A DNA stretch of 64,000 nt from Oceanicoccus sp. KOV_DT_Chl (lineage in GTDB: Bacteria; Pseudomonadota; Gammaproteobacteria; Pseudomonadales; Dasaniaceae), in contig NZ_FQLF01000002.1 of the NCBI RefSeq assembly GCF_900120175.1, forward strand, positions 1,178,001 through 1,242,000. The letters are read 5' to 3'. Numbering within the stretch: the stretch's first letter is position 1; every line of letters starts with the position of its first letter. The notes under the pieces were generated by a model, which searched no databases, was not told where the DNA came from, and saw nothing but the letters and a program-made list of their open reading frames with translations. A program made the translations under genes and the position numbers. Below are positions 1 to 8,996 of this stretch, one piece after another.

Positions 1-100
1 CCATGCCAAATTTGGATAACTCCTCAATTACTCCTTCTATAGAATTATGACTGACATTATCGCAGTCAATGAGCAACGCTATTCTGTTTCGTTCTGACAC
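1..100 (-). CDS. NYN-domain protein, N-terminal part (cut by window edge)
   Basis: Reading the minus strand from a GTG at 100-98, the frame is open to the window edge (33 residues). It begins MSERNRIALLIDCDNVS, and the pattern ALLIDCDNV followed by a helix is the first strand and acidic residue of NYN (LabA/DUF88, limkain b1-like) predicted RNases; the Asp of IDCDN belongs to the expected metal site. An AGGAGA ribosome site lies about 7 bases before the GTG, which decides the start. Only the N-terminus is visible, so the subfamily cannot be judged. Confidence 0.7.
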   Translation of the reverse strand, partial: MSERNRIALLIDCDNVSHNSIEGVIEELSKFGM

Positions 101-186
101 GTATCTCTCCTGAGTATAGGCTTGAATGGAAAATTTTATTGTAAATGATTATCAGTTGTCACCGACCCCCTTTATTCAATTTTTTA

Positions 187-473
187 TTCGTCATTCCCGA
201 CTTGATCGGGACAAAAGCACGAAGTGCGTCGAACACCTGTTTTATTCAAGGCGGCCCGCAGGGTGTACCCAAAACGCTTCACGGGGCAGGCTCAGTGGAA
301 CGAATAATCTAGTGCTACAAAGTGCTGAGTAAGGGGCTTTGTATAAACTCCAGGGAAAACTAGCTATTTTGCACCCTGTAGCTCTGGATCCCCGATCGGA
401 GTCGGGGATGACTTCAACTTATCTGGGGTGTTTCAGATTTATCCCGGACAGCAAATCAAGTCGGGAATGACAA
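187..473. repeat. REP-like palindromic repeats between genes
   Basis: Three related G+C-rich palindromic motifs sit in the 455-base gap between the NYN gene and the aldo/keto reductase: GTCATTCCCGACTTGATCGG near 190-209, an inverted and diverged ATCCCCGATC...TCGGGGATGAC near 387-411, and an inverted copy (AAGTCGGGAATGAC) near 458-471. Extragenic repeats of this type occur in many gammaproteobacterial genomes. The 68-codon plus ORF across them (126-332) has no coding character and is not called. The rest of the gap shows nothing else. Confidence 0.6.
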
Positions 474-555
474 AATATAATCGAAGGGGACGACGAAATA
501 GGGAAGTACAGCGAATAAAAAAAGAAAAATTTCGCCTGCCGGGCGCCCCGCCCCT

Positions 556-1596
556 TCACCCTCGATGATTATCAATCAAATCAACAAACCCACCATAAGT
601 CCTCCCCACTTGATCGGCTGATTGCAAAAAGTTTTGTGGAAAGGGCTGCTGCCATTGACTTGCGTCGTTCAAGCGCTGCATTTGCTCAGCACTTAACTGC
701 ACATCCAAACACCCCATATTATCTTTTAGTTGCGCCAGTGTACGCGCACCTAAAATTGGAATAACCCGATGATGCTGTTGCCGCATCCAGGCCAATGCAA
801 CTTGAGGCACTGACGCCGAACATTGTTTAGCTACTGCGGTAATTGCTTCCACTACTGTGTAAGTGGTAGCCGCTACTTTGCCAGCGACGACTTTGGCGCG
901 GGCGCTGTTTTCAGTGGCGGCTTCATTGTGCGGATTGTATTTGCCACTCAACACACCGCTCGCTAACGGCGACCAGGCGCACACTGACAAATCCAGAGCA
1001 TCGGCCATCGGAAAATATTCTGCCTCGATGTCCCGTGTCACTAAATTGTATTTGAGTTGCAGCCCAGCAAAGCGGTGCCAACCTCTTAACTCGGCCAGCG
1101 TATTGGCTTGTGCGACAGCCCAGGCCGGGGTATTGGAAATGCCGATGTACTGAATTTTCCCCGCGCTGATTAAATCATCCAGCCCGCGCATCACTTCTTC
1201 AGGGGAGGTTAAAAAATCCCAGCAGTGCAACCAGTACACATCGACGTAATCGGTGTTTAACCGTTTTAAACTGCCCTCCAACGCCTGCACCATATGCTTG
1301 CGGGAATTGCCGCTGGCTAACGGGTGGGCGGTGCTCATGGCTGAGGAGTATTTAGTGGTAATAACAAAACGTTCGCGCTCGCTGGCACAAAATTCACCCA
1401 ACCAGCGCTCGCTATCACCATCAGTGTACTGATCTGCAGTATCAAAAAAATTACCACCGGCATCGACATAGGCATCAAAAACCGATTGGCTTTCCGCCTT
1501 ATCACTGCCCCACCCCCAGGACTCCCCAAAAGTCATCACCCCTAAACTAAGCTCTGACACTTTTAAACCGGTATGTCCAAATAATTTATAACGCAT
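556..1596 (-). CDS. aldo/keto reductase
   Basis: A 346-residue NADP-dependent aldo/keto reductase of the (beta/alpha)8 barrel type, expected to be cytosolic and to reduce carbonyl substrates. The family tetrad is visible: Asp52 and Tyr57 (in FDTADQY), Lys82 (TTKYS) and His124 (YWLHCWD). The N-terminus MRYKLFGHTGLKVSELSLG is the usual opening of this family and the length is normal. The ATG at 1596 has an AGAGG site at good distance. It is transcribed away from the phosphotransferase gene that starts at 1749. The substrate cannot be told from sequence. Confidence 0.92.
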   Translation of the reverse strand: MRYKLFGHTGLKVSELSLGVMTFGESWGWGSDKAESQSVFDAYVDAGGNFFDTADQYTDGDSERWLGEFCASERERFVITTKYSSAMSTAHPLASGNSRKHMVQALEGSLKRLNTDYVDVYWLHCWDFLTSPEEVMRGLDDLISAGKIQYIGISNTPAWAVAQANTLAELRGWHRFAGLQLKYNLVTRDIEAEYFPMADALDLSVCAWSPLASGVLSGKYNPHNEAATENSARAKVVAGKVAATTYTVVEAITAVAKQCSASVPQVALAWMRQQHHRVIPILGARTLAQLKDNMGCLDVQLSAEQMQRLNDASQWQQPFPQNFLQSADQVGRTYGGFVDLIDNHRG

Positions 1597-1748
1597 GCTT
1601 ACCTCTGACTGTGTTCACTTAATACTGCACTGACTCATTCATCCTATTTAAATCCTAACTGTTTTTTCACTATGTCACGTAGTTAAGTTTTGTTAGTGTA
1701 TCGGAAACACACACTGTTAATAATAATGACATTATCCGGAGTTTCACT

Positions 1749-2809
1749 GTGGAAGAGCATCGTCCCACCCCCTGGTTGAAGATATTGAAGGTACCCGACA
1801 AAAATTACAAAGCTGGTTCAGCCAGCGACTGGGGACTAGTGTCACCATTCCGGCACTCAGCATTCCTGAAACCAATGGTATGTCCAATGTCACATTGATG
1901 TTCGAGATCCACTATCAGCAGGATGGTATTGAGGTGGAGCAAGCCTGTGTCGGCCGGCTCTGCCCGGAAATCGAAAAACCGGTTTTTCCGGAATACGATT
2001 TGTCCGAGCAATATAAAGTGATGGAAATTCTCGACAGTAAAACGTCTTTACCGACACCGCCCTTATTGGGATTGGAACTCGACACCCGCGTACTCGGCAC
2101 CCCCTTTTATATCATGAAAAAAATTGAAGGCCGTATTCCCGGTGATATGCCGCCCTACACCATGGGCGGCTGGATGATGGAGGAAGTCGGCCCGGCAGAA
2201 CGTGCTGCGCTATGGAATGCCGCCATTCGTTCGATGGCGCAGTTACATCAGCTGGATTATCAGGCATTAGGATTTGATTTTTTAGCACCGGCTGCAGGCA
2301 AAACCGCCTTGCAAGCGCAACTGGATTATTGGCAACGCTATCTCGAATGGGGATTGGAAGGTACACCCTGCCCGATTTGCGACCAAGCGCTGCAATGGCT
2401 TAATGACAACCAACCAAAAAATGAGCCAACCACTTTATGTTGGGGCGATGCCCGGCTCGGGAACTTAATTATCAGCCAGGACTGCCAGAGCATAGCCGCA
2501 GTGTTAGATTGGGAAATGGCGGTGCTGGGCAACCCGGTACAGGATTTAGCCTGGTGGAATTTTATCGACCGTACGTTTTCTGAAGGTTTGGGGATGCCGC
2601 GCCTGGAAGGCCTGCCCTCTGTGCAAGACACCAACAAACTATGGGAACAGGCGTCCGGTTTCAGCGCTAAAGATTATCACTACTACGAAGTGTTTGCCGG
2701 GCTGCGTTACGGTTTAATTATGGCAAGACTGATGGTTGCCCAAGGCCAGTTTGATCAGGTAGCTAATAATTTTGTCGTCACACTGTTAGCCAAAGTGATG
2801 GCTGAATAA
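1749..2809 (+). CDS. APH-family phosphotransferase (one-base break near 5' end)
   Basis: Kinase-fold phosphotransferase of the aminoglycoside/choline kinase family, close in style to the proteins often found near acyl-CoA dehydrogenases. Visible: the catalytic loop CWGDARLGNLI and the metal-binding LDWEMAVLGNP. The continuous frame begins only at ATG 1880, but family-like sequence (LQSWFSQRLGTSVTIPALS) continues upstream in that frame to about 1772. GTG 1749 with GGAG just before it starts MEEHRPTP in another frame; one extra C in the C5 run 1768-1772 joins the two (353 residues, normal length). I infer a consensus error; a real deletion is possible. Confidence 0.8.
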
Positions 2810-2858
2810 CTGTCCGGGCAGCTAACATAGCACTTGCTGACAATGACTACCTTAAGTA

Positions 2859-3938
2859 CTACTTAAGTTTAGCCTTAACGTGATACAACGCCGTCATCCC
2901 GGCAGCAATATGATCATTCACATGGCAGTGATACATCCAGGTGCCGGGGTTGTCGATAACCATATCCAGCGTTTTCATTGACGCGGGTAACAACTCAATC
3001 ACATCAGTGCGATGACCATTATGTAACCCGGTATGGCCATGCCAGTGCGGCGTATGTAAATCCACCTCGGTGCCCAGCGCCAGTAAATGCCAGCGCACGG
3101 TTTCTCCTTCGACCATATCCAAACCCGGCAAATTGGCAAATAGATAGCCATTGATGACATGCTTCAAATTGCCTTCTTCGAAATCGTCTTCATTTTTGGG
3201 TGCGGCCGCCAAGGTGCGCTGAATATTATCATCCAGATACCAGCTCTCGTTTTCATTCATCACTGTATATAAATTAATAAATTCCCTATCCACATCATTT
3301 GGACGGCCATCAGCTGTAGCCATGCCCTTCTCGGTAACTATTATCGCGCCGATCAACCCAGTATTAGAATCCTGAATGCTGCGCACATGGGAGTGATACA
3401 ACCACACCACCGAGCTATTGTCGGCAGGCCCTGGTCCCGCCGATTCTCGCACCTGCCACTCGTAGGTGTAGGTTTCTCCGGGCATCACCATATCGTCTTT
3501 TTTGTCAGCGCCGGTGGTACCGTCATTGGTCATCGCACCTTCATTGGCCTTGGTATAAAACACGCCGTGAGGATGAATACTGTAGTGCCGCGACGCCTGA
3601 TTTTTAAACACCACTTTAATCGTGTCACCCACTTCGGCGCGGAACAACGGCCCCAATAAACCCAGATGCTGCTCTTCTGGCGGGCGCGGCTTCAAGGTAG
3701 AAAACGTGGCATCCGTGTATTCCCGAAATAAAGCTTTTTTATATTGACTGCCAATGGTGCTGTCGGTGGTATCCACAAACACTCGCTGACTCTCCAGCAA
3801 TGCCATATCCATCATCAGGTTGCGCTTTACCGGCGCATAATCCCAAATCACCTCATCAGCGGCGACATAGTAAAGCCGCTCGACAGCCAGCGCTGATAAA
3901 GAAAAAAGAAAGAGGGTAAAGCACAGCAGTGATTTCAT
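2859..3938 (-). CDS. multicopper oxidase, exported, ceruloplasmin-like
   Basis: A 359-residue periplasmic or secreted copper oxidase with a signal peptide (MKSLLCFTLFLFSLSALA, then VERLYY). The copper ligand motifs are complete: HPHG (about residues 122-125), YHSH (181-184), HTPHWHGH near 300, and the C-terminal YHCHVNDHIAAGM, which carries the type 1 His/Cys/Met set. The blocks around YHSHVRS and the following dimer segment resemble ceruloplasmin/hephaestin-type and two-domain oxidases. I chose ATG 3938; the longer frame would use a TTG 33 bases upstream and bury the signal peptide. Substrate (metal ion or phenolic) is not decidable here. Confidence 0.88.
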   Translation of the reverse strand: MKSLLCFTLFLFSLSALAVERLYYVAADEVIWDYAPVKRNLMMDMALLESQRVFVDTTDSTIGSQYKKALFREYTDATFSTLKPRPPEEQHLGLLGPLFRAEVGDTIKVVFKNQASRHYSIHPHGVFYTKANEGAMTNDGTTGADKKDDMVMPGETYTYEWQVRESAGPGPADNSSVVWLYHSHVRSIQDSNTGLIGAIIVTEKGMATADGRPNDVDREFINLYTVMNENESWYLDDNIQRTLAAAPKNEDDFEEGNLKHVINGYLFANLPGLDMVEGETVRWHLLALGTEVDLHTPHWHGHTGLHNGHRTDVIELLPASMKTLDMVIDNPGTWMYHCHVNDHIAAGMTALYHVKAKLK

Positions 3939-4263
3939 GAATAATCCAAGGTTAGTCGTGATAACGCGCAAAGCGCCGCCTATAAATGGACTAAATCATA
4001 ACATGCCGAGAGTTATTGTTAATATAGATAGTAATGATAATAGTTCGTATTTATAGAAGCCACATCCTTTTGGAAATTAATCATCCAGTTTAGTGGTAGG
4101 TTTTTCGTGCCACCCAAAAGCTCTTCTGGGATAACGTAATTGAAACGATTTAGTGATTTGATTGAAGCGGGAGCTAGCTGCGAGCGCGAATCTAAGACAT
4201 CCAAATCTATTTGATTAGAATGGCTTTTTTCTTTCTTAGTTAGCTAGCGGAAGCAATAAATGA
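3939..4263. other. gap without a supported gene
   Basis: This 325-base A+T-rich gap separates the multicopper oxidase from the DUF1223 gene. It contains one 61-codon minus frame (4019-4204) without a ribosome site or recognisable sequence, which I do not call. No terminator or repeat is evident. Confidence 0.5.
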
Positions 4264-5028
4264 CTATGGCGCAGGCAACCAACCGGCCACTGCCTGTAAC
4301 GGCTTAATAGCGGTGCTGGTACTCACCCAAGCCGCAAGGGCTTGTTGCGTTTGCTGGCGCGCCTTATCTACTTCCGGTAGTTCACCCTGCCATTGCATAT
4401 CGTTACTCCTGTAGTGCTGCAACGCCAGTACCACAAAATCATGCTTTAACTCACGGCCTTTGTTTTCACCTGCTTTAATATCGGTTGATAAATCAAAACC
4501 CAGTATCGCAATTGATAAAGTGGCCACCTGATTAACGCCTGCATTCAATGCTGCAGGATCAAAAGTCGCAGTAAAGGTATTTTGTTTCAGCTGTAGTGAT
4601 AAATTGCCAGGCCGCTGCTCACTGTCACCACTGCTGAGCTTCGGTAACCGTTGCTGGCGATACCAGCCTTTCCACTCAGCACCATTGACCACAAACCCCG
4701 GCGTATAAACCTGACGCACATTACCCTGCCGCGCATGTTGCCGTTGCCGCAAAGAATATTGCGGGCTGGCAAAGCGATCAGGCCAGCCAATGTCATCCCA
4801 GTAATCCACATGAAACGCCACAGGAATAATTTTTTGCCAAAGATGCGGGTGATTTTTATAGCCGGATAAAAACGCATCCGCCGGAGGGCAGCTACTGCAA
4901 CCTTCGGAGGTATACAGTTCAATTAATTGGGTTTGTTGCGGACCGCTATTTAAGCGCAATTCGGCAATACTGTAGTGACTGCACAGCAGCGATAAAAAAG
5001 AAACAGATAAAAATCGATGAATGATCAT
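4264..5028 (-). CDS. DUF1223 family exported thioredoxin-like protein
   Basis: A 254-residue protein with a signal peptide (from ATG 5028: MIIHRFLSVSFLSLLCSHYS) followed by the DUF1223 core: LIELYTSEGCSSCPPAD with a CSSC pair in thioredoxin-like position, then HVDYWDDIGWPDRFASP and YTPGFVVNG, all strongly conserved in the family. A role in periplasmic thiol or copper chemistry is often guessed but has not been shown, so no function is assigned. The longer frame starts with a TTG at 5061 and is less likely. The DUF4382 lipoprotein gene lies 53 bases upstream on the same strand. Confidence 0.88.
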   Translation of the reverse strand: MIIHRFLSVSFLSLLCSHYSIAELRLNSGPQQTQLIELYTSEGCSSCPPADAFLSGYKNHPHLWQKIIPVAFHVDYWDDIGWPDRFASPQYSLRQRQHARQGNVRQVYTPGFVVNGAEWKGWYRQQRLPKLSSGDSEQRPGNLSLQLKQNTFTATFDPAALNAGVNQVATLSIAILGFDLSTDIKAGENKGRELKHDFVVLALQHYRSNDMQWQGELPEVDKARQQTQQALAAWVSTSTAIKPLQAVAGWLPAP

Positions 5029-5081
5029 GGCAGCCCCAGCAAGTAATGACTGGGACTGCAAATTATCAAAACCGTTCCGTG

Positions 5082-6116
5082 TTAATCACCACACTCATCA
5101 TCACTAACCGGTAAATTACACGTGAGACCACTACCTCCAGTTAAAGTGAGCTCAATAATTTGATCTTCCGGTAGCGGCAATTCCAGCTCGTCAAAGATTT
5201 CCGGATCATCATCGGCAGCATTGCAGGAAAACACCAGGGTGTATTCACCCGCCGGTAAAAACGCAAATTTATACTGCCACACGCCGCCGCTTTCGGTTAA
5301 ACCTTCTGCGATAAAGGGTGCAATCGCACTGGAAGGAACATCGTCATCTTCATCGGGGTCATACATATCAGCCAGATTGGCGACCGTAAGCCCATGGCCT
5401 TCATAGAGATACACTACATTGCCGCTGGTAGGCTCGGTTTTTTCATCGCAAGGCGATTCAGTATCAAACAAGTCGCTTGCGACCGTCCCGGACAAAGAAG
5501 TATCGCCGGAATTATTCTGAATTCTTACGCCACGGGGTTTTAGGTTGTACTCATCAGGGCCCGGTTTATACACCAGAGACTGACGCAAATTAAATTCGAT
5601 CGTGAAAGTTTGCTCCACTTCACCCGTTACAGTGAATTTACCTAGTTGCAATTTATCGGAAGGGACTTTGATCAACTTCTGAGTATCATCCAATTCTACA
5701 ACATAGGAGTTACCTAAATCTTCATCGAGAATTTCCAGAATAATATTGCTGTATTCACCGTCTTCTAATTCCAGCCCTTCAATTACTATGGCCTGATTAG
5801 TTCCCTGGAAGTCCAATAAATTAATCTGGATGGTATCTGCGTCAACTACCGGCGGCGTTACATCATCGCTGCTAAAAGTATCTACTACCACATCATCTTC
5901 ACCACTTTTTCGGAAGATAATACGGTCAATTTCAATCACTACTTCTTTGACATCGTCGACCGGCGCATCAGAGATACCAATTGTCACTTCACCAGGTTCA
6001 AGGTCGGGCGGATTACCGTTACCAATGGTAAAACTCTCACCACCGCTACTACCACCGCAGGCACTTAACAAAAGCAGCAAGGCGCTAACGGAGAAAACTT
6101 TCATTGTGGTATTCAT
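5082..6116 (-). CDS. DUF4382 domain lipoprotein
   Basis: A 344-residue lipoprotein: the signal peptide ends in LLLLLSACGG, so Cys20 should be lipidated. Residues about 44-200 match DUF4382, with VTIGISDAPVDDVKEVVI, INLLDFQG and EYSNIILEI as the recognisable blocks; the rest is acidic beta-rich sequence ending in a Cys-containing tail. Many acidic residues could bind calcium, which is an inference. Function is unknown for the family. It probably shares a transcript with the DUF1223 gene downstream. Confidence 0.85.
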   Translation of the reverse strand: MNTTMKVFSVSALLLLLSACGGSSGGESFTIGNGNPPDLEPGEVTIGISDAPVDDVKEVVIEIDRIIFRKSGEDDVVVDTFSSDDVTPPVVDADTIQINLLDFQGTNQAIVIEGLELEDGEYSNIILEILDEDLGNSYVVELDDTQKLIKVPSDKLQLGKFTVTGEVEQTFTIEFNLRQSLVYKPGPDEYNLKPRGVRIQNNSGDTSLSGTVASDLFDTESPCDEKTEPTSGNVVYLYEGHGLTVANLADMYDPDEDDDVPSSAIAPFIAEGLTESGGVWQYKFAFLPAGEYTLVFSCNAADDDPEIFDELELPLPEDQIIELTLTGGSGLTCNLPVSDDECGD

Positions 6117-6233
6117 AACTATTCCGGTGTAGAAAAGGGTTATTATCAGAGGCTTATTATTATTAATCCGAACGATAACAGCAATGGTTTAGCGAGATTT
6201 ACTGGCAATACACGCTCTATATACTCATATATT

Positions 6234-6839
6234 TTAAAACGCTACGCTTTTGTAAGGTAAATATGTGTAGTATTTCGGCCGCTGATCCAGCCGAATATGT
6301 AACCAATACACCCCCAGCCCGGAAGTACTGACCCATAGAGGCTGTTCACTTAATAATGACTCAATACTCGCGCCTAACTGTTGCCAGTAATCACGCTGCT
6401 GAGATGCCAGCCCAGCACGCACAAACTTTGCCAGATGGGTATAGTCCGCATCAGCACTAACCGGCGTCGGCACTACCAAGCGGGCGTCGCCACCCAAATT
6501 ATCAAAACAAACAACGGTATTTTTAGCTTCGGCACGGGCTGAATTAAAGTAAGGCGCAAACGTAGCAGGGTCACTGCTTACCGTTTTTAAGTCAGGGCTA
6601 TCCACCAACACACATTCAAAATCGCGATCGATATTCGCCAATGTCAGCGCAGGCAACTCCCAAAAAAAGGCATCAAACTCAACAGCAGCCATTAGCTGAT
6701 TATAAAATTCACAAAATTGCGGATTACATTGCCACAGCTGCAATACCTGCCTGAAACTCAGCACCTGCCCAACTTGAAGTAGTTGATAGTGCTGCACACT
6801 GCCTTGCTGCAGCGATTGTTGTCGAAACTGCCAACTCAT
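6234..6839 (-). CDS. DUF6940-like cytosolic protein
   Basis: A 201-residue protein without signal peptide or membrane segment. Its blocks FDAFFWELPALT, FECVLVDSP, VVCFDNLGGDARLVVPTP and STSGLGVYWLHIRLD.RPKYY match a family I know as DUF6940, found scattered in bacteria and of unknown function. The identification rests on memory of these blocks and has not been searched. It ends at 6234 next to a 117-base gap and starts 30 bases from nothing else coding; no operon partner is clear. Confidence 0.68.
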   Translation of the reverse strand: MSWQFRQQSLQQGSVQHYQLLQVGQVLSFRQVLQLWQCNPQFCEFYNQLMAAVEFDAFFWELPALTLANIDRDFECVLVDSPDLKTVSSDPATFAPYFNSARAEAKNTVVCFDNLGGDARLVVPTPVSADADYTHLAKFVRAGLASQQRDYWQQLGASIESLLSEQPLWVSTSGLGVYWLHIRLDQRPKYYTYLPYKSVAF

Positions 6840-6904
6840 TGCTCTTTCATCACTCTTGCTTCTCTAATCACAGCATGGCTATTGACGCTGATTTCACTCA
6901 TAAA

Positions 6905-6936
6905 AAAAGCAGCCCGCTTTCGCTAAGGCTGCTTTT
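6905..6936 (-). terminator. rho-independent terminator of the OmpA-family gene
   Basis: Perfect 10-base arms AAAAGCAGCC (6905-6914) and GGCTGCTTTT (6927-6936) with a 12-base loop. Read on the minus strand the stem is followed by a T run, and it lies 34 bases past the stop of the OmpA-family gene. Confidence 0.88.
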
Positions 6937-6969
6937 CAAAATGGCTGGCTAAATCTGGTAGAACCAAGC

Positions 6970-8085
6970 CTAGTTCTGACGAATTTTTGCTACTACGCGG
7001 CGGTTAGCTGCACGACCTTCAGCCGTAGCATTGTCGGCAATAGGACGCTCTTCACCAAAACCAGCTGAAGACAAGCGTGATCTATCAATCCCGTATTTGT
7101 CCCCAAGAAATTTAGCTACCGCAGCAGCACGACGCTGGGACAAGCCTTTGTTATACACATCAGAGCCAGAACTATCAGTATGCCCTTCAATCACCACACT
7201 GGTATTACTGTGCGCGCGTAAATACGCGACCACTTTGTCCACTGCTGCCTGGTCATAATCTTCAACGCGCTCGCTGTCATGGGCAAAACGCAAAGACAAA
7301 TCCAAAGCGACACCCGCTTCCGGTACCAGAATACAACCATCGGCGTTTACTTCAGCGCCAGCGGGTGTACTCAAACAACGGTCCTTGCTATCAGCAACAC
7401 CATCTTTATCACCATCGCCGTCAACTACTTCGACACAACCCACACTATTAACGACTGCACCAGCAGCAGAATTAGGGCATTGATCTTTGCCATTGACCAC
7501 ACCGTCTTTATCGTCATCTTTAACTACCGGTGCTGCTGGCATCGCTTTTGGTGCCGCACTGCTGCTGCCAAATGCATAGCTCAAGCCGATATTAATCAAC
7601 CTATCATTAAAGCTATCATCCAGACTGTGAATTGCCCGCGCGTCCGCACGCAATGACCAGTTATCATTGAAAAGGTAGCGCACACCGGCACCGATATTGA
7701 TTTGTGTTTCCTTGTCATCACCACTATTTGAATCAAACTCTGCGTGGCCGACACCGCCGAGTACAAAGGGCTGCAATTGCTCACTCTGACCACTAAAATA
7801 ATACAAGCCATCAATATAGTACTGGCTTAAATCTACATCCGGACCAAAATCACTTTTGGTACCGGTGTCCAGATAGCGCAATTCGGACGCCCAGCTATCG
7901 TTGTAACGGTATTCTCCACCAATAGAAAGCGTTGTGTCATTACCCAGATCGCGTTCAGCATCCAAATTCTGGTGTCCAATCGCAGGATTAATATACCAGC
8001 GACCATCGTTTTCGGCTTGCACAAGTGTTGCCATTGTCAAACACACGCCTGTTAGCAAAACTGTTTTGATTTTTCTTGTATCCAT
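6970..8085 (-). CDS. OmpA-family outer membrane porin
   Basis: A 371-residue outer membrane protein. Signal peptide ends VQA before ENDGRWY. Residues about 24-170 form an OMP beta-barrel (alternating aromatic strands such as WYINPAIGHQ and GVRYLFNDNWSLRADAR, ending SYAFG). A linker with two calcium-type thrombospondin-3 repeats (DDDKDGVVNGKDQCP and DGDGDKDGVADSKDRC) follows, then an OmpA-like peptidoglycan-binding domain with VVIEGHTDSSG and the QRRAAAV and NRRVV motifs. It should tether the outer membrane to the cell wall. A GGGGGA site precedes ATG 8085 and a strong terminator follows the stop. Confidence 0.95.
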   Translation of the reverse strand: MDTRKIKTVLLTGVCLTMATLVQAENDGRWYINPAIGHQNLDAERDLGNDTTLSIGGEYRYNDSWASELRYLDTGTKSDFGPDVDLSQYYIDGLYYFSGQSEQLQPFVLGGVGHAEFDSNSGDDKETQINIGAGVRYLFNDNWSLRADARAIHSLDDSFNDRLINIGLSYAFGSSSAAPKAMPAAPVVKDDDKDGVVNGKDQCPNSAAGAVVNSVGCVEVVDGDGDKDGVADSKDRCLSTPAGAEVNADGCILVPEAGVALDLSLRFAHDSERVEDYDQAAVDKVVAYLRAHSNTSVVIEGHTDSSGSDVYNKGLSQRRAAAVAKFLGDKYGIDRSRLSSAGFGEERPIADNATAEGRAANRRVVAKIRQN

Positions 8086-8296
8086 TTAGACTCCCCCACT
8101 CACTGTCGTGAATTGCTTATAAAATTGTCGGCGTAGTTTAGCACCCATTATCATAAAGGAAACACCTTAACCGAATCCATTTCAGCACTGTCTTTATTCA
8201 CAACCCAACCCCTTTAGCCTGGGCTCAAAAATTTTAGTGTTGCACTGACTATGAAATAAATTACCCCCCATTCATTCGCAAGCGCTTATTAATCAA

Positions 8297-8899
8297 CTAA
8301 ATTTGCAAGCCCCGCCAGATAAGATCAACCAATAAACTGACCCGCTTTTGTGCGCTACGACGACCGCCTGCGTCCTGAATAATACCGTCCGAGCTATCCA
8401 CCAAAATAGCAGCGATGGCATCGGCACTGCCTCCATGCAGCGACAAGTCTAATTCGCCCTGCTGCTCCGCTGCGGTTAATAAACTCGCCACCCGCTTCAC
8501 AAAACGCTTATTGGCACTGGCACCCACCGTACCAATAGCCCGATGACTTTCATCAATGAGTTCACGCCCGTGCGGGCCATAATCCAGCATTTCAAAAAAC
8601 CAGACTAAACGAGCATCAATAATGGCGTGTAAATGTTGATAGTGCGATTGCTGCTCACTGGCTGCGGCAATAATAGCGGCGGCGACTTTGTCGTGGGCTT
8701 GCTGGCTTAAGGCTTTAAACACTGCCTCTTTATTGCGGTAGTACTTATACAAGGCGGTGCGAGACAAGCCCGCCGCCGAAGCGATATCCGACATGGACGT
8801 CCGCTGATAACCAAAATGGGTAAAACACTCCAAAGCCGCCGCTAATATCAAGCCGTCATTGGGACCAGTGCTGGTTTTTATAGCTGGGTCTGCATTCAT
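8297..8899 (-). CDS. TetR family transcriptional regulator
   Basis: A 200-residue regulator (start ATG 8899, MNADPAIKTS). The N-terminal helix-turn-helix is clear: ILAAALECFTHFGYQRTSM then DIASAAGLSRTALYKYYRNK, the classic TetR recognition helix. The C-terminal ligand domain is undiagnostic. It diverges from the gene at 8997 across a 97-base region that contains a near-consensus promoter within a palindrome, so it very likely represses that gene and perhaps itself. The frame can be extended upstream to 8998, but that would overlap the divergent start and operator. Confidence 0.93.
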   Translation of the reverse strand: MNADPAIKTSTGPNDGLILAAALECFTHFGYQRTSMSDIASAAGLSRTALYKYYRNKEAVFKALSQQAHDKVAAAIIAAASEQQSHYQHLHAIIDARLVWFFEMLDYGPHGRELIDESHRAIGTVGASANKRFVKRVASLLTAAEQQGELDLSLHGGSADAIAAILVDSSDGIIQDAGGRRSAQKRVSLLVDLIWRGLQI

Positions 8900-8918
8900 C
8901 CGTGCAGTATAACCAAAA

Positions 8919-8960
8919 TTGACAAGGTTTACACTTTTGTATAATGTGTAAACCCTTGTC
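8919..8960 (+). promoter_or_regulatory. near-consensus promoter embedded in a TetR-type operator palindrome
   Basis: The -35 hexamer TTGACA (8919-8924) and -10 hexamer TATAAT (8940-8945) are perfect consensus, with a short 15-base spacer, 50 bases before ATG 8997. An inverted repeat overlaps them: GACAAGGTTTACAC (8921-8934) and GTGTAAACCCTTGTC (8946-8960), one extra C in the right arm. A repressor bound there would cover both hexamers. Binding by the adjacent TetR protein is inferred from position. Confidence 0.82.
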
Positions 8961-8996
8961 GGCGTCCAGCCCTTACCATAATCAACAGGTGTTTCC

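Noticed and set aside
126-332. 68-codon plus frame in the first gap
   Set aside because: It runs through REP-like palindromes, has no ribosome site and no protein-like composition.
4019-4204. 61-codon minus frame between the copper oxidase and DUF1223 genes
   Set aside because: No ribosome site, no recognisable motif, A+T-rich chance frame.
7279-7656. 125-codon plus frame antisense to the OmpA-family gene
   Set aside because: It is the shadow of a well-supported gene with strong family motifs and a terminator on the other strand.
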